NCBI GenBank assembly: GCA_019925795.1
Contig: CM034301.1
Location: 47,455,783 to 47,519,782, forward strand
From: Dendrobium chrysotoxum
Lineage: Eukaryota > Streptophyta > Magnoliopsida > Asparagales > Orchidaceae
Reading direction: 5' to 3'
Length of the DNA stretch: 64,000 nt
The notes under the pieces are model-generated. The model did not search any database and was not told the origin of the DNA. It was given only the letters and a program-made list of their open reading frames with translations. Position numbers and translations under genes: made by a program. Below, piece after piece: positions 12,209 to 24,466 of the stretch (its first letter is position 1; every line of letters starts with the position of its first letter).

Positions 12209-12871
12209 CTAATAAATAAGCCTAATTAGCCCATCCAAATCTTTAAACTTACCAGAAAATCTTCTATCATTTTTTTCCCTCCACAAATGATATAAAGAAC
12301 AACTAATAATTAGGAAGAAAAAATACTTCACATTAACAGAAACATTAAAATCTGAAATAAAATAAAAAACTTGAAGTAAATTAGGCCCAAGTAAAAACTG
12401 GTTCAACCTAGGAATAAAAAATAAAAGAATAGAAAAAGAGAAATCACATTCAAAGAACAAGTGAGAATGAGATTCTAAATAGGAATTACATAAAACACAA
12501 TTTAAAGGAATATCAATGTTTCTATTGAAAAGGATATCCACCATCTTAAGACCATTTAAAACAGCCATCCAACTATAACAAAAATAACTCAAAACATAAT
12601 GCTTATGCCAAATATAATGAAACCAAACAACCTTATTATGACTAGAATATAAATCTAATTGAAAAATCTTAAAATGAGGATTATTCAACAAATCCCACTG
12701 AATACAAGAAGCTGAACAAGTATGAATAGAAATATTCAAAATATTAATAGGAGGCAAATATTGAAAAAAAATTCGGTAAAGACCAAGCATTACCCGAAAT
12801 GACATCTTTAACCAAAATATTATGCCATTAAGAGTTAATAGTAGTAATAATCTCAAAAAGAGATCTACCAT
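12209..12871 (-). pseudogene. L1 ORF2 C-terminal zf-RVT region
   Basis: A 220-codon open stretch holding the zinc-binding pattern CVLCNSYLESHSHLFFEC (C-x2-C...H...C) near the middle, as found after the reverse transcriptase of plant LINEs. It is separated from the RT part by stops and frame changes between 12872 and 13455. Confidence 0.75.
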
Positions 12872-13013
12872 TAATCCAGGGATTCAAATAAAAAGAAAAC
12901 AAATTGTCAGCCGTGATGATGAAATTAATCTTATCCTTAATATTCACAGCAAGTTTACAAAGATTTTTCTAAAATAAAGAAGCTTTAGTAGAAAAAGATT
13001 TCCATAAGGAACA

Positions 13014-14715
13014 CTACTTAACTTTCAACCAAAGAGCCAATAAACCTTGACTATTTAAAAACATCCAAATAATAGAACAATTAAAAGCATATTGAAGAGC
13101 ATCAGGGTCGGGGATCCCGAGAGGCCCAAAACATTTAGGCTTACATACCTTATCCCAAGCAATAACATGTAATTTTTTAGAATTAATATTGCCATGAAAA
13201 AGAAATTTAGAACAAACTTTCTTAATGAATTTAAAGCAAAATTTAGGAATAATCATACCTCTAATTCAATAAGCAATGTAATTAGAAATGGTGAATTTTA
13301 GAAATTGCACTCTACCAACAAAGGAAAGAAGTTTAGTCTTCCAACAAGAAAATAAATCTATAATCTTATTAAATAATGGTTGAAAGTCCGGCACAACCTT
13401 TTGATAGAAATAAGAATCCCCAAATATTTCAAACAGGACTAAGAAGCCGAGATATTTAAAAGTTGACAAATCTCTTCTTGATCAGGAGAATTATTAGAGA
13501 ATAAAGCAAGACTTTACCATGATTAACATAAAGACCAGCACAGTTAGAGAAAAACTCTAACATATCTTTTAACTTTTTAGCATTATCAACAGAAGGTTTG
13601 CCAAAAATAAGAATATCATCCGCATAGAGAAGATGAAAAATATGTATATCCCCCACTTTAAATCATTCAAAAAAAGATCCAAAAAAGTTATTGTCTAAAA
13701 AATTAGAGAAGGCATCCATAACAATATAAAATAAGTAAGGAGATAAAGAGCATCCTTGATGAAGACCAGAAGTTGAATTAAAGAAGCATTCCATAGAACC
13801 ATTAAAGATAATAGAGAAGAAAGTATCCTCTATACAACCTTTAATCCAACAAATAAACTTATCCGGAAAACCTTTTTGCGTCATTCTGTTTAAAAGAAAT
13901 TCTCTAGAGATTGTATCAAAAGTTTTTTGAATATCCAATTTAGCACAGAAAGAATTGATTTTGTTAAAATTAAAGTCTCTCAAAATTTTAGAAGCAAGAT
14001 GAATATTATCAGTAGAAATTCTCTTCTTAATAAACTCAGAATGACTAGGATGAATAATAAAAGGCATAATATGCTGCATACGATTAGCCAAAATTTTAGC
14101 CATAGTTTTATAAAAAATATTGCAAAGAGAGATAGGCCTAAAATTTGAAATTTGAGAAGCATGAGAGCATTTAGGTATAAGAATAATCGTCGTAGCCTTA
14201 GCAGTTTTAGTCATTTTCCCAAATGAAAAATAATGCAAAATAGCTTCACAAAAAGAGGGATCAACTATATCCCAAGTCATCTTAAAAAATTCAAAAGTAT
14301 AGCCATCTGGCCCAGGAGCAAGAGTAGAGAAAATAACTTTCTTAATTTCATCCAGTGTGATAGGAGCAATAAGAAAACTAACAGCACTTGTAGGAACAAA
14401 ACACCCCACCGGAATATCACGATTATTAGCTAAAGGTGCCTTAGAGGAATAAAAGAACTTCTTGAAATGTATAACAAAGGCTTCAAAAACACCCTTAAAA
14501 TCAGAAATTAAACTATTCGAAGTAGAAATAGCCTTAATAGAATTAAAATTCTTTCTACTACGAATTTTAGAATAGAGAAAATCCAAATCATCTTCTCCTT
14601 TAGACAACCAATTAGCCTTAGATCTCTGAATAAGCCAAGAAGACCACATAGATTGATAATGACATAAAAGACTATTAACCTGCTTTAACTCAATATTTAA
14701 CCTACTATCCAACAC
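13014..14715 (-). pseudogene. L1 ORF2 reverse transcriptase, broken
   Basis: Successive minus-strand open pieces (14715-13663, 13656-13456, 13469-13266, 13256-13014) carry the RT motifs in order: APGPDGYTFEFFK, NFRPISLCNIFYK, LDIQKTFDTISREF, GLHQGCSLSPYLFYIVMD and the catalytic LLYADDILIF. Frame changes between the pieces show that the enzyme cannot be made from this copy. Confidence 0.85.
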
Positions 14716-14745
14716 ATCTAATTAAATAGCTTGCAAAATCCTCTT

Positions 14746-15710
14746 CTAGTCCAGCTGTAATTCTTTGACTCTATTTAAAACAAAATTAGAAGAAACCCAA
14801 GTTTGCTTTTTAATAGAACCTTTAAGTTTAACCAAACGGCTATAAAGGTCATAAATAGGACTTCCAACACTAGGAAGAGCAAAAGCATCAATAAGCAAGT
14901 CCCAAAAAGCCGGATTCTTACACCAATAATTCCTAAATATAATATGATGCTTCAAAGAATCCAATTTATTATTAAGAAGAATCAATGGACTGTGATCAGA
15001 ACATCTAGGATTATCAACAATATAATAAGAGGTCGGGAAAACATCCAACCAAAAATTATTAACTAAAATATGATCCAACTAGCTTAATATGAATAGGAAA
15101 TTCACTTCTTTGATTAAACTAGGTATACAAATAACCGACATAAGAAAGATCTTGAACCCCCATATTAAAAATGAGATTATTAAAATCCCGTAATTTATAG
15201 TTGGGAAGAAAATTACCTCCCGCTTTCTCTTTAGAAAACCTGCAACAATTAAAATCACCCAGCAGCACCCAAGGAGAGGAAATAGAATTAGACACATTAA
15301 TAATGTCTTTCCATGAATTCTACCACTCAAGCAAATTATCAGAAGCATAGATCACATTTAAATAAAAAGAATAAGAAGATCCCACATAAAGACACCCATG
15401 AATCAATTGATTAGAGGCATATAAAAGAGAAAAAGAAACTCGAGCAGCATTCCATTTGATCCAATTCTACCAGGATCTGAATTCTATCAGGAACTGAACA
15501 ATTAAGATTATTGCAATTAATCTTATTCTCCAAAATCGTCTGCTTAGTAGAAAACCACGGATCATTAATAAATTACAGATTAACTTTTGCCTCAAGAATA
15601 CAAAACATGTCAATATTATATTCATGAGCTATGTCTTTGCAAGAATTAACCTTGTCAAAACCATTAAAACCATGAACATTCCAAGAAACAATATTGAGAA
15701 AATTCATTAA
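14746..15710 (-). pseudogene. L1 ORF2 endonuclease, broken
   Basis: The N-terminal exonuclease-endonuclease-phosphatase fold of ORF2: WNVHGFNGFDKV near 15690, VLLGDFNCC near 15250 and the catalytic CSDHSPLILL near 14985. At least three stops or frame changes interrupt it. Confidence 0.75.
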
Positions 15711-15721
15711 TAAAAATCAGA

Positions 15722-16228
15722 TCAATAAAAAGCCTTTCTGACAGATTTATTTCTAGGCATCTTACTCAAAGCAATAGAATGCTTTGTAGAGACCACATTA
15801 CTAGGATCAGATTCTTTAATAACCATTACCTGATTATTATTAGCCGAGTGCAAAGGCAAATGAACAGCCTTTTCCGAAGCCTCATTATCAGCATCATTCA
15901 AAGGCATATCAACATCTAAATCTTCTTCAGATTGTAAAACAAGAAACTTATTATTATTCGTAAGCTCTAATTCTTTTTGAAGAATTATAGCATTAGTAAT
16001 TGTAGAATTATAAGAAGGAATCTTAGCCGTATTATCAGCTTTAGGAGAATTTAGATTAGGAATAACAATAGATCCTTTAGCAACCAAATCCACTTCTGGA
16101 GGAGCTATCACCAACTCCTCATTATCATTAGGCTTCTCGAAAACAGAAGAATTCGAAGATTCCGATAAATTATAATGGGTACGGTTAGCCACCCAGCTCT
16201 TACTTCTATGTCTCCCAAGTTTTACCAT
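15722..16228 (-). pseudogene. L1 ORF1 C-terminal remnant
   Basis: A 168-codon frame rich in Ser, Asn and acidic residues directly upstream of the endonuclease on the same strand. The position matches the tail of ORF1, but no RNA-binding or zinc-knuckle motif is seen, consistent with 5' truncation. Confidence 0.5.
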
Positions 16229-16260
16229 TGGGATTCTTCAAAGAGGAATGCAGTGTAAAA

Positions 16261-17013
<753 letters not shown>

Positions 17014-18026
17014 TGTTGCGGACTCAAATATACGCGGCGATAGAGTTTAAATTTTTCATCTCAGCGTTGTACGTATATCAAGCACACAAACAGAATTGAG
17101 ATAGTGACACCAGAATTTTTACGTGGAAAACCCTAGAAAGGGAAAAAACCACGGGGCCACGCCCAGTTGAAAGAGTTCCACTAGTGTTGTTTGAAATACA
17201 CGAGGCTGATTCGTCCTTTAAATTCAGGACGATCAGATTACAATGAGCATCAGTTATAAGGCCAAGCGGAGTTCCGACGTCACTCGAGTGTCGAGCAGAA
17301 TTCCGGCGTCACTTGGAAAGAAGTCCGACGTCACTCGGGCGTCGGGTAGAATTCTGGCGTCGGGCAGAATTCCGATGTTGCTCCGGCGTCGGGCAGAGCT
17401 CCGGCGTCCCTCGGACGCCCGGTGGTGCTTCGGTGGTGTTCCGGCGGAGTTCCGGCGAAGTTCCGGCGGTGTTCCGGCGGTGGTCGAGGAGGAGCTGTTC
17501 CCTCCTAGACTTCTCTTCTCTTCTTGGCTTGGGTCCCCTCTTAAGAGAAATGAGGGGCTATTTATAGTTTTTCTGGAGTGGCATAGCCTGTAAATATGTG
17601 AGGGATCAGGGGCAAATAGGGAGTGATCCGAATGAACGGCTCATATTGAATCCCTTAATCATGAGCCGTTTATTGAGCATCTTAAGGTCTTAATGATATC
17701 AGAATTCTGCGATCTTGGGCTCGTTGGATTCGTCTTGTCGAGCCGCTCGATTCGACTATAAGCTCGTCAAAATCGGAGACCGTTTGGTAACTCAAATTGC
17801 TGTTCGATGCTTTCAACAGCACTTCGGGTACTTGATTTGGGCTCATTTGGGCTCGGATTGAGTCGAATTTGGTGTTGTTGGATTCGTATTTCCGAGACGC
17901 TCAGTTCGACTATAAGCTTGCTGAAATCGGAGTTTAAATGGTCTCTGAATTAATTTTTGAAGTTTCCAACTTGAGTTTTTCCTCGAGATTCGTGCCCGAT
18001 CAAGATAATTTTTCGATGACGTATCA
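17014..18026 (-). repeat. 3' LTR of the gag-only element
   Basis: About 1013 bp, near-identical to 22439-23449. In element orientation it starts TGATACGTCATCG and ends CGCAACA. It contains a GGCGTCGGGCAGAATTCC-like reiterated stretch at 17290-17480. Confidence 0.95.
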
Positions 18027-18048
18027 GTTGCCCCCCTATTTTTGGACG
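18027..18048 (-). other. Polypurine tract
   Basis: In minus-strand sense the sequence just upstream of the 3' LTR reads AAAAATAGGGGGGCAAC followed by TGATACG, the expected position and composition of a PPT. Confidence 0.7.
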
Positions 18049-18599
18049 TCAAAGCTCCAGGAGTCCAAAAATATATGTGTCGGCTTTTCACTTTGGCAAA
18101 ATCGCAAAAATTTGCATTCCAAAAATTAAATGTTTGCTCGAACTTGATCATACAGGCCCCGTTGAGCTCCGAAAGTGTCAAAATTGAGTCCGAAACGTCG
18201 AAAAACGTGTCCGGGGACCCCAAAAACGTCGAATTTGGACCGTCCGGGCCCGAAATCAGAGCCCGGTAACGCGTAGGCGGCCCAACCGGCCGGCCGCCGC
18301 CGCCTGCTGCAGCGCCCGCGCCAACCGGAGCGTCCGCGCGGTTACATTTAAATTTTTTTTTTAAAGATGTGGGGCCCACATGGGATTTAAAAATCCCGAA
18401 AAATCCGAAAAAATTCCAAAAAATTCTAAAAAATTCTGAAAAATTCAAAAAAATTCGAACTTCCTTCTAGAAGCCTCCTCCCTCCAATTTTCAAACATTT
18501 CCCCCCTCTTTTTTCAATTTTTCCCTCTTTTTCTCTCCCCTTTTCATCCTATAAATACCCCCCTTGGGGTAGGGGACAAAATGCCCCTTTCTTCCTCTT

Positions 18600-18945
18600 C
18601 TTCTGGCCTTCTAGCTTTTGGCATTCTGAGGCTTTCCGTCGTTTTTAAGTAGGTGACTTTCCCTACTTGATTCGGCGCCCCTCCTTTTGCGCAGAAGTTA
18701 GCGGCTTTCCTCTCTTCTCCCCTCTAGCTTCTGGCATTTTGAGGCCTTCCGCTGTTTTGAGTAGGTGATTTTCCCCACTCGACTCGGCGCCCCTCTCTTT
18801 GCGCAGAAGTTAGCGGCTTTCCTCTCTTCTCCCCTCTAGCTTCTGGCATTTTGAGGCCTTCCGCTGTTTTTGAGTAGGTGATTTTCCCCACTCGACTCGG
18901 CGCCCCTCTCTTTGCGCAGAAGTTAGCGGCTTCCCCTTTTCAGGA
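18600..18945. repeat. Tandem repeat of about 112 bp, three copies
   Basis: The unit beginning GCTT(T/C)TGGCATT(C/T)TGAGG occurs at 18614, 18727 and 18839, spacing 113 and 112 bp, and includes GCGCAGAAGTTAGCGGC. It lies in the non-coding part of the gag-only element. Confidence 0.9.
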
Positions 18946-18999
18946 AGGGGAGCGGAATGAGAGTTGGAAATTTCTCTCCTTTAAGAGATCATGTGGAGG

Positions 19000-19370
19000 T
19001 GAGATTTAGTCGGAGAGAGTCTGACGGCGGTCAGCAGGAAGAAGTCCTACGACGGGTAGAAATTCGGTGTTGGGTAGAAGCCCAACAAACATCCGGCGAT
19101 GGGCAGAAGTCCGACGTCGGGAAGAATTACGACGTCGGGTAGAAATCCGACGAAAATCCGTCAGCGGGCAGAAGTTCCACGACGGGCAAAAATCCAACAA
19201 TGGGAGGAAGCTCGACTTCTGGCAGAAGTCAAATGAAAGTCCCGGGAAGAAGTCCAGCAACGGAAGGAAGCTCGGCGTCGGGTAAAAGTCCAACGGAAGT
19301 CCTAAAACGGGCAGAACTTCAGCAACGGGAGGAAGCTCACCATCGAATAGAATTTCGATGCTATTTTAAC
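19000..19370. repeat. Degenerate GGCAGAAGTCCGACG minisatellite
   Basis: The words GGGCAGAAGTCC, GGGTAGAAATCC, GGGAGGAAGCTCG and similar recur at short irregular intervals. They resemble the reiterated stretch in the LTRs (17290-17480). Open frames here are by-products of the repetition. Confidence 0.6.
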
Positions 19371-19984
19371 GGAAGTTTTTCGATGATGAACGATCGGGTG
19401 GAAGTCTGTTAGCAGTCAACGACCAAGTGGGGAGCAGAAGGAGAGAGTTCAATGGTGCTGCTATTAGCAATTGAACGAGAAGCCGATGATGGCTGATATG
19501 AAGTAAAGAGCCGCCGATAAATATCAGGCGAAGGGCTGATGATGACAAGTGTCATTTTGCTAAGGCAATATGTATCCAAACTGAAGTATGTCGACATCAG
19601 ATATTACTGAATCAAGGGACCGAAGTAGTGTGATATGCCAATATTCTGGCAATACACTAACACTGTCAACTGAGTGGAGGTCTGATGATGATCCAGTTAT
19701 GTCCTTTCTTTAAATGAGCAGTTGTAGGAGATGCTTGCGTGCAGTAAGGGAGAAGTCACTTAAATCCACCAAGGATATTTGACTGTGTTAAAGTTACTTG
19801 TTGCTTGATGATACTAGCTTGTATGAATGTCACCAGTGTACCTTTTGATTTCAACTTCTGGTGAGAAGAAATGTATATTTGAATCTGAATTTATGTAACT
19901 CCAATGATATTGTATATGAAAATTTGTCCCCTAGAGGGAGCTGAATTGTTACTGCATCTGTAAGACATGCTTTGATATATCTGA

Positions 19985-20480
19985 GATTGTGAGTCAAAGC
20001 TCTTGCTTGATGACGTTAACATGTATGGAAAAGGTCGAGAGAATCCACCAAGGATGTGAGACCTTTCCGAGGTTGTACGTCAGAGCCTTTGCTCGACGAC
20101 GTTAACTTGTATGGAGGAGGTCGAGAGAATCCACCAAGGATGTGAGACCTATCCGAGGTTGTATGTCGGAGCTTTTGCTCGACGATGTTAACCTGTATGG
20201 AAGAGGTCGGGAGAATCCACCAAGGATGTGAGACCTATCCGAGGTTGTATGTCGGAGCCTTTGCTCGACGACGTTAACCTGTATGGAAGAGGTCGAGAGA
20301 ATCCACCAAGGATGTGAGACCTATCCGAGGTTGTATGTCGGAGCCTTTGCTCGACGACGTTAACCTGTATGGAAGAGGTCGAGAGAATCCACCAAGGATG
20401 TGAGACCTATCCGAGGTTGCATGTCGGAGCCTTTGCTCAACGACGTTAACCTGTGTGGAAGAGGTCAGATCGAATCCCCC
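19985..20480. repeat. 86-bp tandem array, about 5-6 copies
   Basis: The word GGTCGAGAGAATCCACC (or a one-base variant) recurs at 20033, 20119, 20205, 20291, 20377 and, decayed, 20463: exactly 86 bp each time. Each unit also holds CAAGGATGTGAGACC and TTTGCTCGACGACGTTAAC. It lies 3' of gag in element orientation, where pol would normally be. Confidence 0.95.
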
Positions 20481-20815
20481 TAGGATTGATCATCCAGTAA
20501 TTGAGACACAATAAAGGTTACGTAATTCTCGAATCAAGGATAAAGAGACTATATTTGTCAGTAGTTTTTCATTGTCATTTGTATTCTTTTTAAAGAAAGT
20601 GACAATATCAAAACTGGACGAACAACACATTATATTACTGTAAGACAATACAATAATTTCTTTGTACAACAAAAGAGATACATATAGGGACAACCACATC
20701 ATTTGACTTGATAGAAATACTAAGGACATTAGAGTGGCATCCTACTTATCATAGAAGAGATACACGATGACACATGACAAGTAGTATTACTAATACAACT
20801 ACACGAAATGCGTGG

Positions 20816-22387
20816 TCATTCAATCTCGCCAACCATTTGAATATTATTCAACTGTTGTCTTTGTTGTTGTTGATTTTGCCCCCCAGTGGGGCGAGCTTCT
20901 TCTCGGGTAGGTGGGTTCCCAATAAACTGTCGAAGATAGCCCTGGCGGATAAGTCTTTCAATCTCATCCTTAAGTTGCCAACATGCTTCAGTAGTGTGGC
21001 CACGACTACAATGAAAGTGATAGTACTGATCTTGATTTCCTGTATTTGGCTTCGAAGGATGCGGCCATTTCACTTTGTCCTGATCTTGAATCGCCATTAA
21101 CACATTTGCTCTAGATGTGTTGAGCGGAGTATACTCTTTCTCCTGCCAAGGTTCTCGTTGTGGTAATGGGGGCCTAGGAGGTAGATTGCTATTCCCTTGC
21201 TTTTTCCGTTATGATGAGGGAATTTCCACCTCAGGTGCTCCCTTGTGCTTCTCAGTGGTTTGCTCGAACTATTTTTTATGAGCATTTATTGCCTCATCTG
21301 TAGATATCTGCGCCTTCACACGATGGATCAGATCGGAATATAAATGAACAGTGTCGCGCATAAGTGCCGAATAGAAAGGACCAGGACGAAGGCCTCCAAG
21401 GAAGACCCCTCGGAGCAATTCTGGGTCTACTCCTGGAATCTGTCGTGCTTCGGTGGAAAATCGCTGAAAGTACTCTTTCAACGATTCTCCCTCGTTTTGA
21501 CGAATCCCGGAGAGGTGGGAAGAATCCTTAGCAATTCTTCGATTGGCTACAAACTGTTCAACGAAGGCTTTGTCCAATTTGACGAATAAAGGGATCATTC
21601 CGGATGGAAGAGAATAGAACCATGTTCGCGCCTGTCCTTTGAGTGTAGCAGGAAAAACCTGACATATGAGGGAATCCGAAGCTCGTTGGATATGCATGAT
21701 GGTTCTGTAATGATCGATGTGCTCGTACGGGTCGGATGTCCCGTCATAGGAATCAATGCTCGGTAGTTTAAATCCTACCGGAATAGCGTGTTGAAGAATA
21801 GCTTCTGTCAAGGGTGACGACTCCTGCAAGTCCCACTGACGAAGGGGTTACCTTATGCCTCCTGCAGGGAACTCTTCTCGGACCAATCGTCGTAGTTCGT
21901 GGCGAAGGGCATTGCGAGGGAGCTCAGCAGCGTGTGGTCGGGCTAACTCTTGAGGGAGGTCCAAAGGAATACGAGGTTGCCGACCTGTGTGCGAAGGATG
22001 GGTAGAACTTGCTGTATCATCCAGTTCATTATCTTGATGTGACTGCAGATGTCTCCTTGGCGGAGGAAGAGAAATTTCTGCTTGAAGATGTTCGAGTTGA
22101 ACAGCTTCTACTCGTGGTGGATCTCGAGGGAGAAGAACCTCCTCCTGTGGTGCTAGTGCCGGTCGTTGAGTCTCTCGCAGGAGTTGTAGGATCTCGTTCT
22201 GAGATTCTTCCATTTTTCGGATTCGCTCCTCCAAAGAAGGCCCTGAGGTTCCTTCTCCAGCAATGTGTTGCCCCCCATGCAAAAAGGAGGCAGAAACTTG
22301 ATGTCCATGATTTATAGACTGGTTTCTGGATTGATGAGAGTGGGAGCGGGAGGCTCCTATGAGGCGACTGCTACGCCTATTGGCCAT
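20816..22387 (-). pseudogene. Retrotransposon gag, one frame with three internal stops
   Basis: Reading from 22387, a single frame of 524 codons is kept without any frameshift, interrupted by TAA at 21848-21850, TAG at 21269-21271 and one further TAA near 21200. N-terminal part: basic start and a coiled-coil-like segment (RIRKMEESQNEILQLL). Middle: the retrotransposon gag domain, with YDGTSDPYEHIDHY, ARTWFYSLPSG and GESLKEYFQRF. C-terminal part: a zinc-finger-like FHCSRGHTTEACWQLKDEI motif as in Ty3/gypsy Tat-group gags. Gag forms the particle coat; polymerase functions would have to come from a related element. Confidence 0.88.
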
Positions 22388-22418
22388 GAAAATAATATTT
22401 AGGAGTGTGGGATAGTAT

Positions 22419-22438
22419 TCCCACAGACGGCTCCAAAC
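22419..22438 (-). other. Candidate primer-binding site
   Basis: Directly after the 5' LTR in element orientation the minus strand reads GTTTGGAGCCGTCTGTGGG, like the GGCGCCGTCTGTGGG leader of Tat-group elements. The matching tRNA was not identified. Confidence 0.55.
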
Positions 22439-23449
22439 TGTTGCGGACTCAAATATACGCGGCGATAGAGTTTAAATTTTTCATCTCAGCGTTGTACGTA
22501 TATCCAGCACACAAACAGAATTGAGATAGTGACACCAGAATTTTTACGTGGAAAACCCTAGAAAGGGAAAAAACCACGGGGCCACGCCCAGTTGAAAGAG
22601 TTCCACTAGTGTTGTTTGAAATACACGAGGCTGATTCGTCCTAAATTCAGGACGATCAGATTACAATGAGCATCAGTTACAAGACCAAGCGGAGTTCCGA
22701 CGTCACTCGGGTGTTGAGCAGAATTCCGGCGTCACTTGGAAAGAAGTCCGGTGTCACTCGGGCGTCGGGTAGAATTCTGGCGTCGGGCAGAATTCCAATG
22801 TTGCTCCGGCGTCGGGCAGAGCTCTGGCGTCCCTCGGACGCCCGGTGGTGCTTCAGTGGTGTTCCGGCGGAGTTCCGGCGAAGTTCCGGCGGTGTTCCGG
22901 CGGTGGTCGAGGAGGAGCTGTTCCCTCCTAGACTTCTCTTCTCTTCTTGGCTTGGGTCCCCTCTTAAGAGAAATGAGGGGCTATTTATGGTTTTTCTGGA
23001 GTGGCATAGCCTGTAAATATGTGAGGGATCAGGGGCAAATAGGGAGTGATCCGAATGAACGACTCATATTGAATCCCTTGATCATGAGCCGTTTATTGAG
23101 CATCTTAAGATCTTATTGGTATCAGAATTCTGCGATCTTGGGCTCGTTGGATTCGTCTCGTCGAGCTGCTCGATTCGACTATAAGCTCGTCAAAATCGGA
23201 GACCGTTTGGTAACTCAAATTGCTGTTCGATGCTTCCAACAGCACTTCGGGTACTTGATTTGGGCTCATTTGGGCTCGGATTGAGTCGAATTTGGTGTTG
23301 TTGGATTTGTATTTCCGAGACGCTCAGTTCGACTATAAGCTTGCTAAAATCGGAGTTTAAATGGTCTCTGAATTAATTTTTGAAGTTTCCAACTTGAGTT
23401 TTTCCTCGAGATTCGTGCCCGATCAAGATAATTTTTCGATGACGTATCA
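22439..23449 (-). repeat. 5' LTR of the gag-only element
   Basis: About 1011 bp, near-identical to 17014-18026, differing by about 20 substitutions (mostly transitions) and a 2-bp indel by eye count. It should carry the element promoter. Confidence 0.95.
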
Positions 23450-23454
23450 AGAAT

Positions 23455-24466
23455 AATCCTATTTTGTTCAATTTTTTTATCTTAAAATAGAATATGAAAT
23501 ATCTTACATAAGTTAAAATATAAAATTATTTTCATGAATAATAGTAGAATAATAGTATAAAGTAGAACAATATATTTTATCCTATTCCGTGATATTCGGA
23601 CTAAATTTTAGGATTAAAAATTCGAAAAAAACACCATTATTCAATAAATTAAAATCATATTTTAAAATATATTTTAGGTATAAATCAATTTGATAATTGA
23701 AATATTATTTCTAATTTTATTAAGATTTATTTTTTATTAAAAATTAAATAATGTGAAAAATCAAGGAGAGTCGCATATGTTAATAATTTTGATTCAACTC
23801 ATAGAAATTTAAAGTTTGATTGAAAGTGTGCATTTTGAAAACTCAACCCATAGAGCATTCTGTCTATAGAGTTAATTTTTAGTCAATTAATTTGAAGTAA
23901 AAATAAATTGATCGGAGTCAAATTTGACTCTCGAATTTAGACTCAACTGGTCATTAAAAAATAGGAAATTAAGTTCACAGGGATAACTTATTGAATGAAA
24001 CTATGAGCTTGTTTGAGATAGCTTTTGGTTGCTTTATTTTTTAGATACTACATATAATTTTATTTGGCTACTGTTTCTTATTGATTTCTAACTGCTCTTA
24101 AAAAAAATTCTACCACGGAAAGCTGCTTTCGACAATCATTGTAGCGAAGTTATTTTCTTTACAGTAACTTCACAATCAACTTTATAAAACACTGCACTTG
24201 TCCTAAACAAACCCTGTGACAACTCTATCAATTTTCTGAAGCCATAATATTTCACAAGCCTTAAATGTTAAGAAGCAATAAGAAAACCGTCCCAAACGAA
24301 GCCTTAGTCTTTTTTGTCATTTAATTCATAACAAACAACATCACAATATAAATTGAAACATTTGCATTAATCAAAGCCTTTCAAACTCAATCTTTCTTTA
24401 GATCAGTGACATGCTTACAAATTAGCCTTTCTTCATTCATCTAAAGGAATTAATATGCTTTGTAGA
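23455..24466. other. Region 3' of the SDR gene
   Basis: AT-rich, no gene. A Tourist-like right arm lies at 24266-24303. 24000-24235 contains phrases such as GAGCTTGTTTGAGATAG and CCTAAACAAACCCTG that may be the ends of another decayed MITE. Confidence 0.4.
24266..24303. mobile_element. Tourist-like MITE, right arm only
   Basis: AAGAAGCAATAAGAAAACCG then CCCAAACGAAGCC followed by TTA matches the right half of the complete copy at 26891-27003. Confidence 0.6.

Larger units (their letters stand above)
11225..16260 (-). mobile_element. L1-type LINE, degenerate and 5'-truncated
   Basis: On the minus strand, in order: an ORF1 remnant (16228-15722), an apurinic endonuclease (about 15710-14746), reverse transcriptase (14715-13456) and a zf-RVT zinc-binding region (12871-12209), followed by a 3' UTR ending near 11225. 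The order is that of plant L1 LINEs. Many stops and frame changes interrupt ORF2. ORF1 lacks its N-terminal part and no zinc knuckle is seen, so the 5' end near 16260 is a truncation. No target-site duplication could be recognised. Confidence 0.85.
17014..23449 (-). mobile_element. Complete gag-only LTR retrotransposon (TR-GAG-like)
   Basis: Two direct repeats of about 1.01 kb (17014-18026 and 22439-23449) begin TGTTGCGG and end GACGTATCA on the plus strand. Both sides of the element carry the same 5-bp target-site duplication, AGAAT (17009-17013 and 23450-23454). The internal 4.4 kb codes only for gag, on the minus strand; I see no protease, reverse transcriptase, RNase H or integrase. A primer-binding-like site follows the right LTR and a purine tract precedes the left LTR in the minus-strand sense, fixing the orientation. 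This matches the described class of non-autonomous terminal-repeat elements that keep gag. About 20 substitutions separate the LTRs by eye (roughly 2%), so the insertion is fairly recent. Confidence 0.92.

Noticed and set aside
17243..17593. 116-codon open frame in the LTR (and its copy at 22666-23016)
   Set aside because: It is a reiterated GGCGTCGGGCAGAATTCC stretch, antisense to the element, with no family match.
18957..19412. Overlapping open frames around the minisatellite
   Set aside because: By-products of short-period repetition in both strands.
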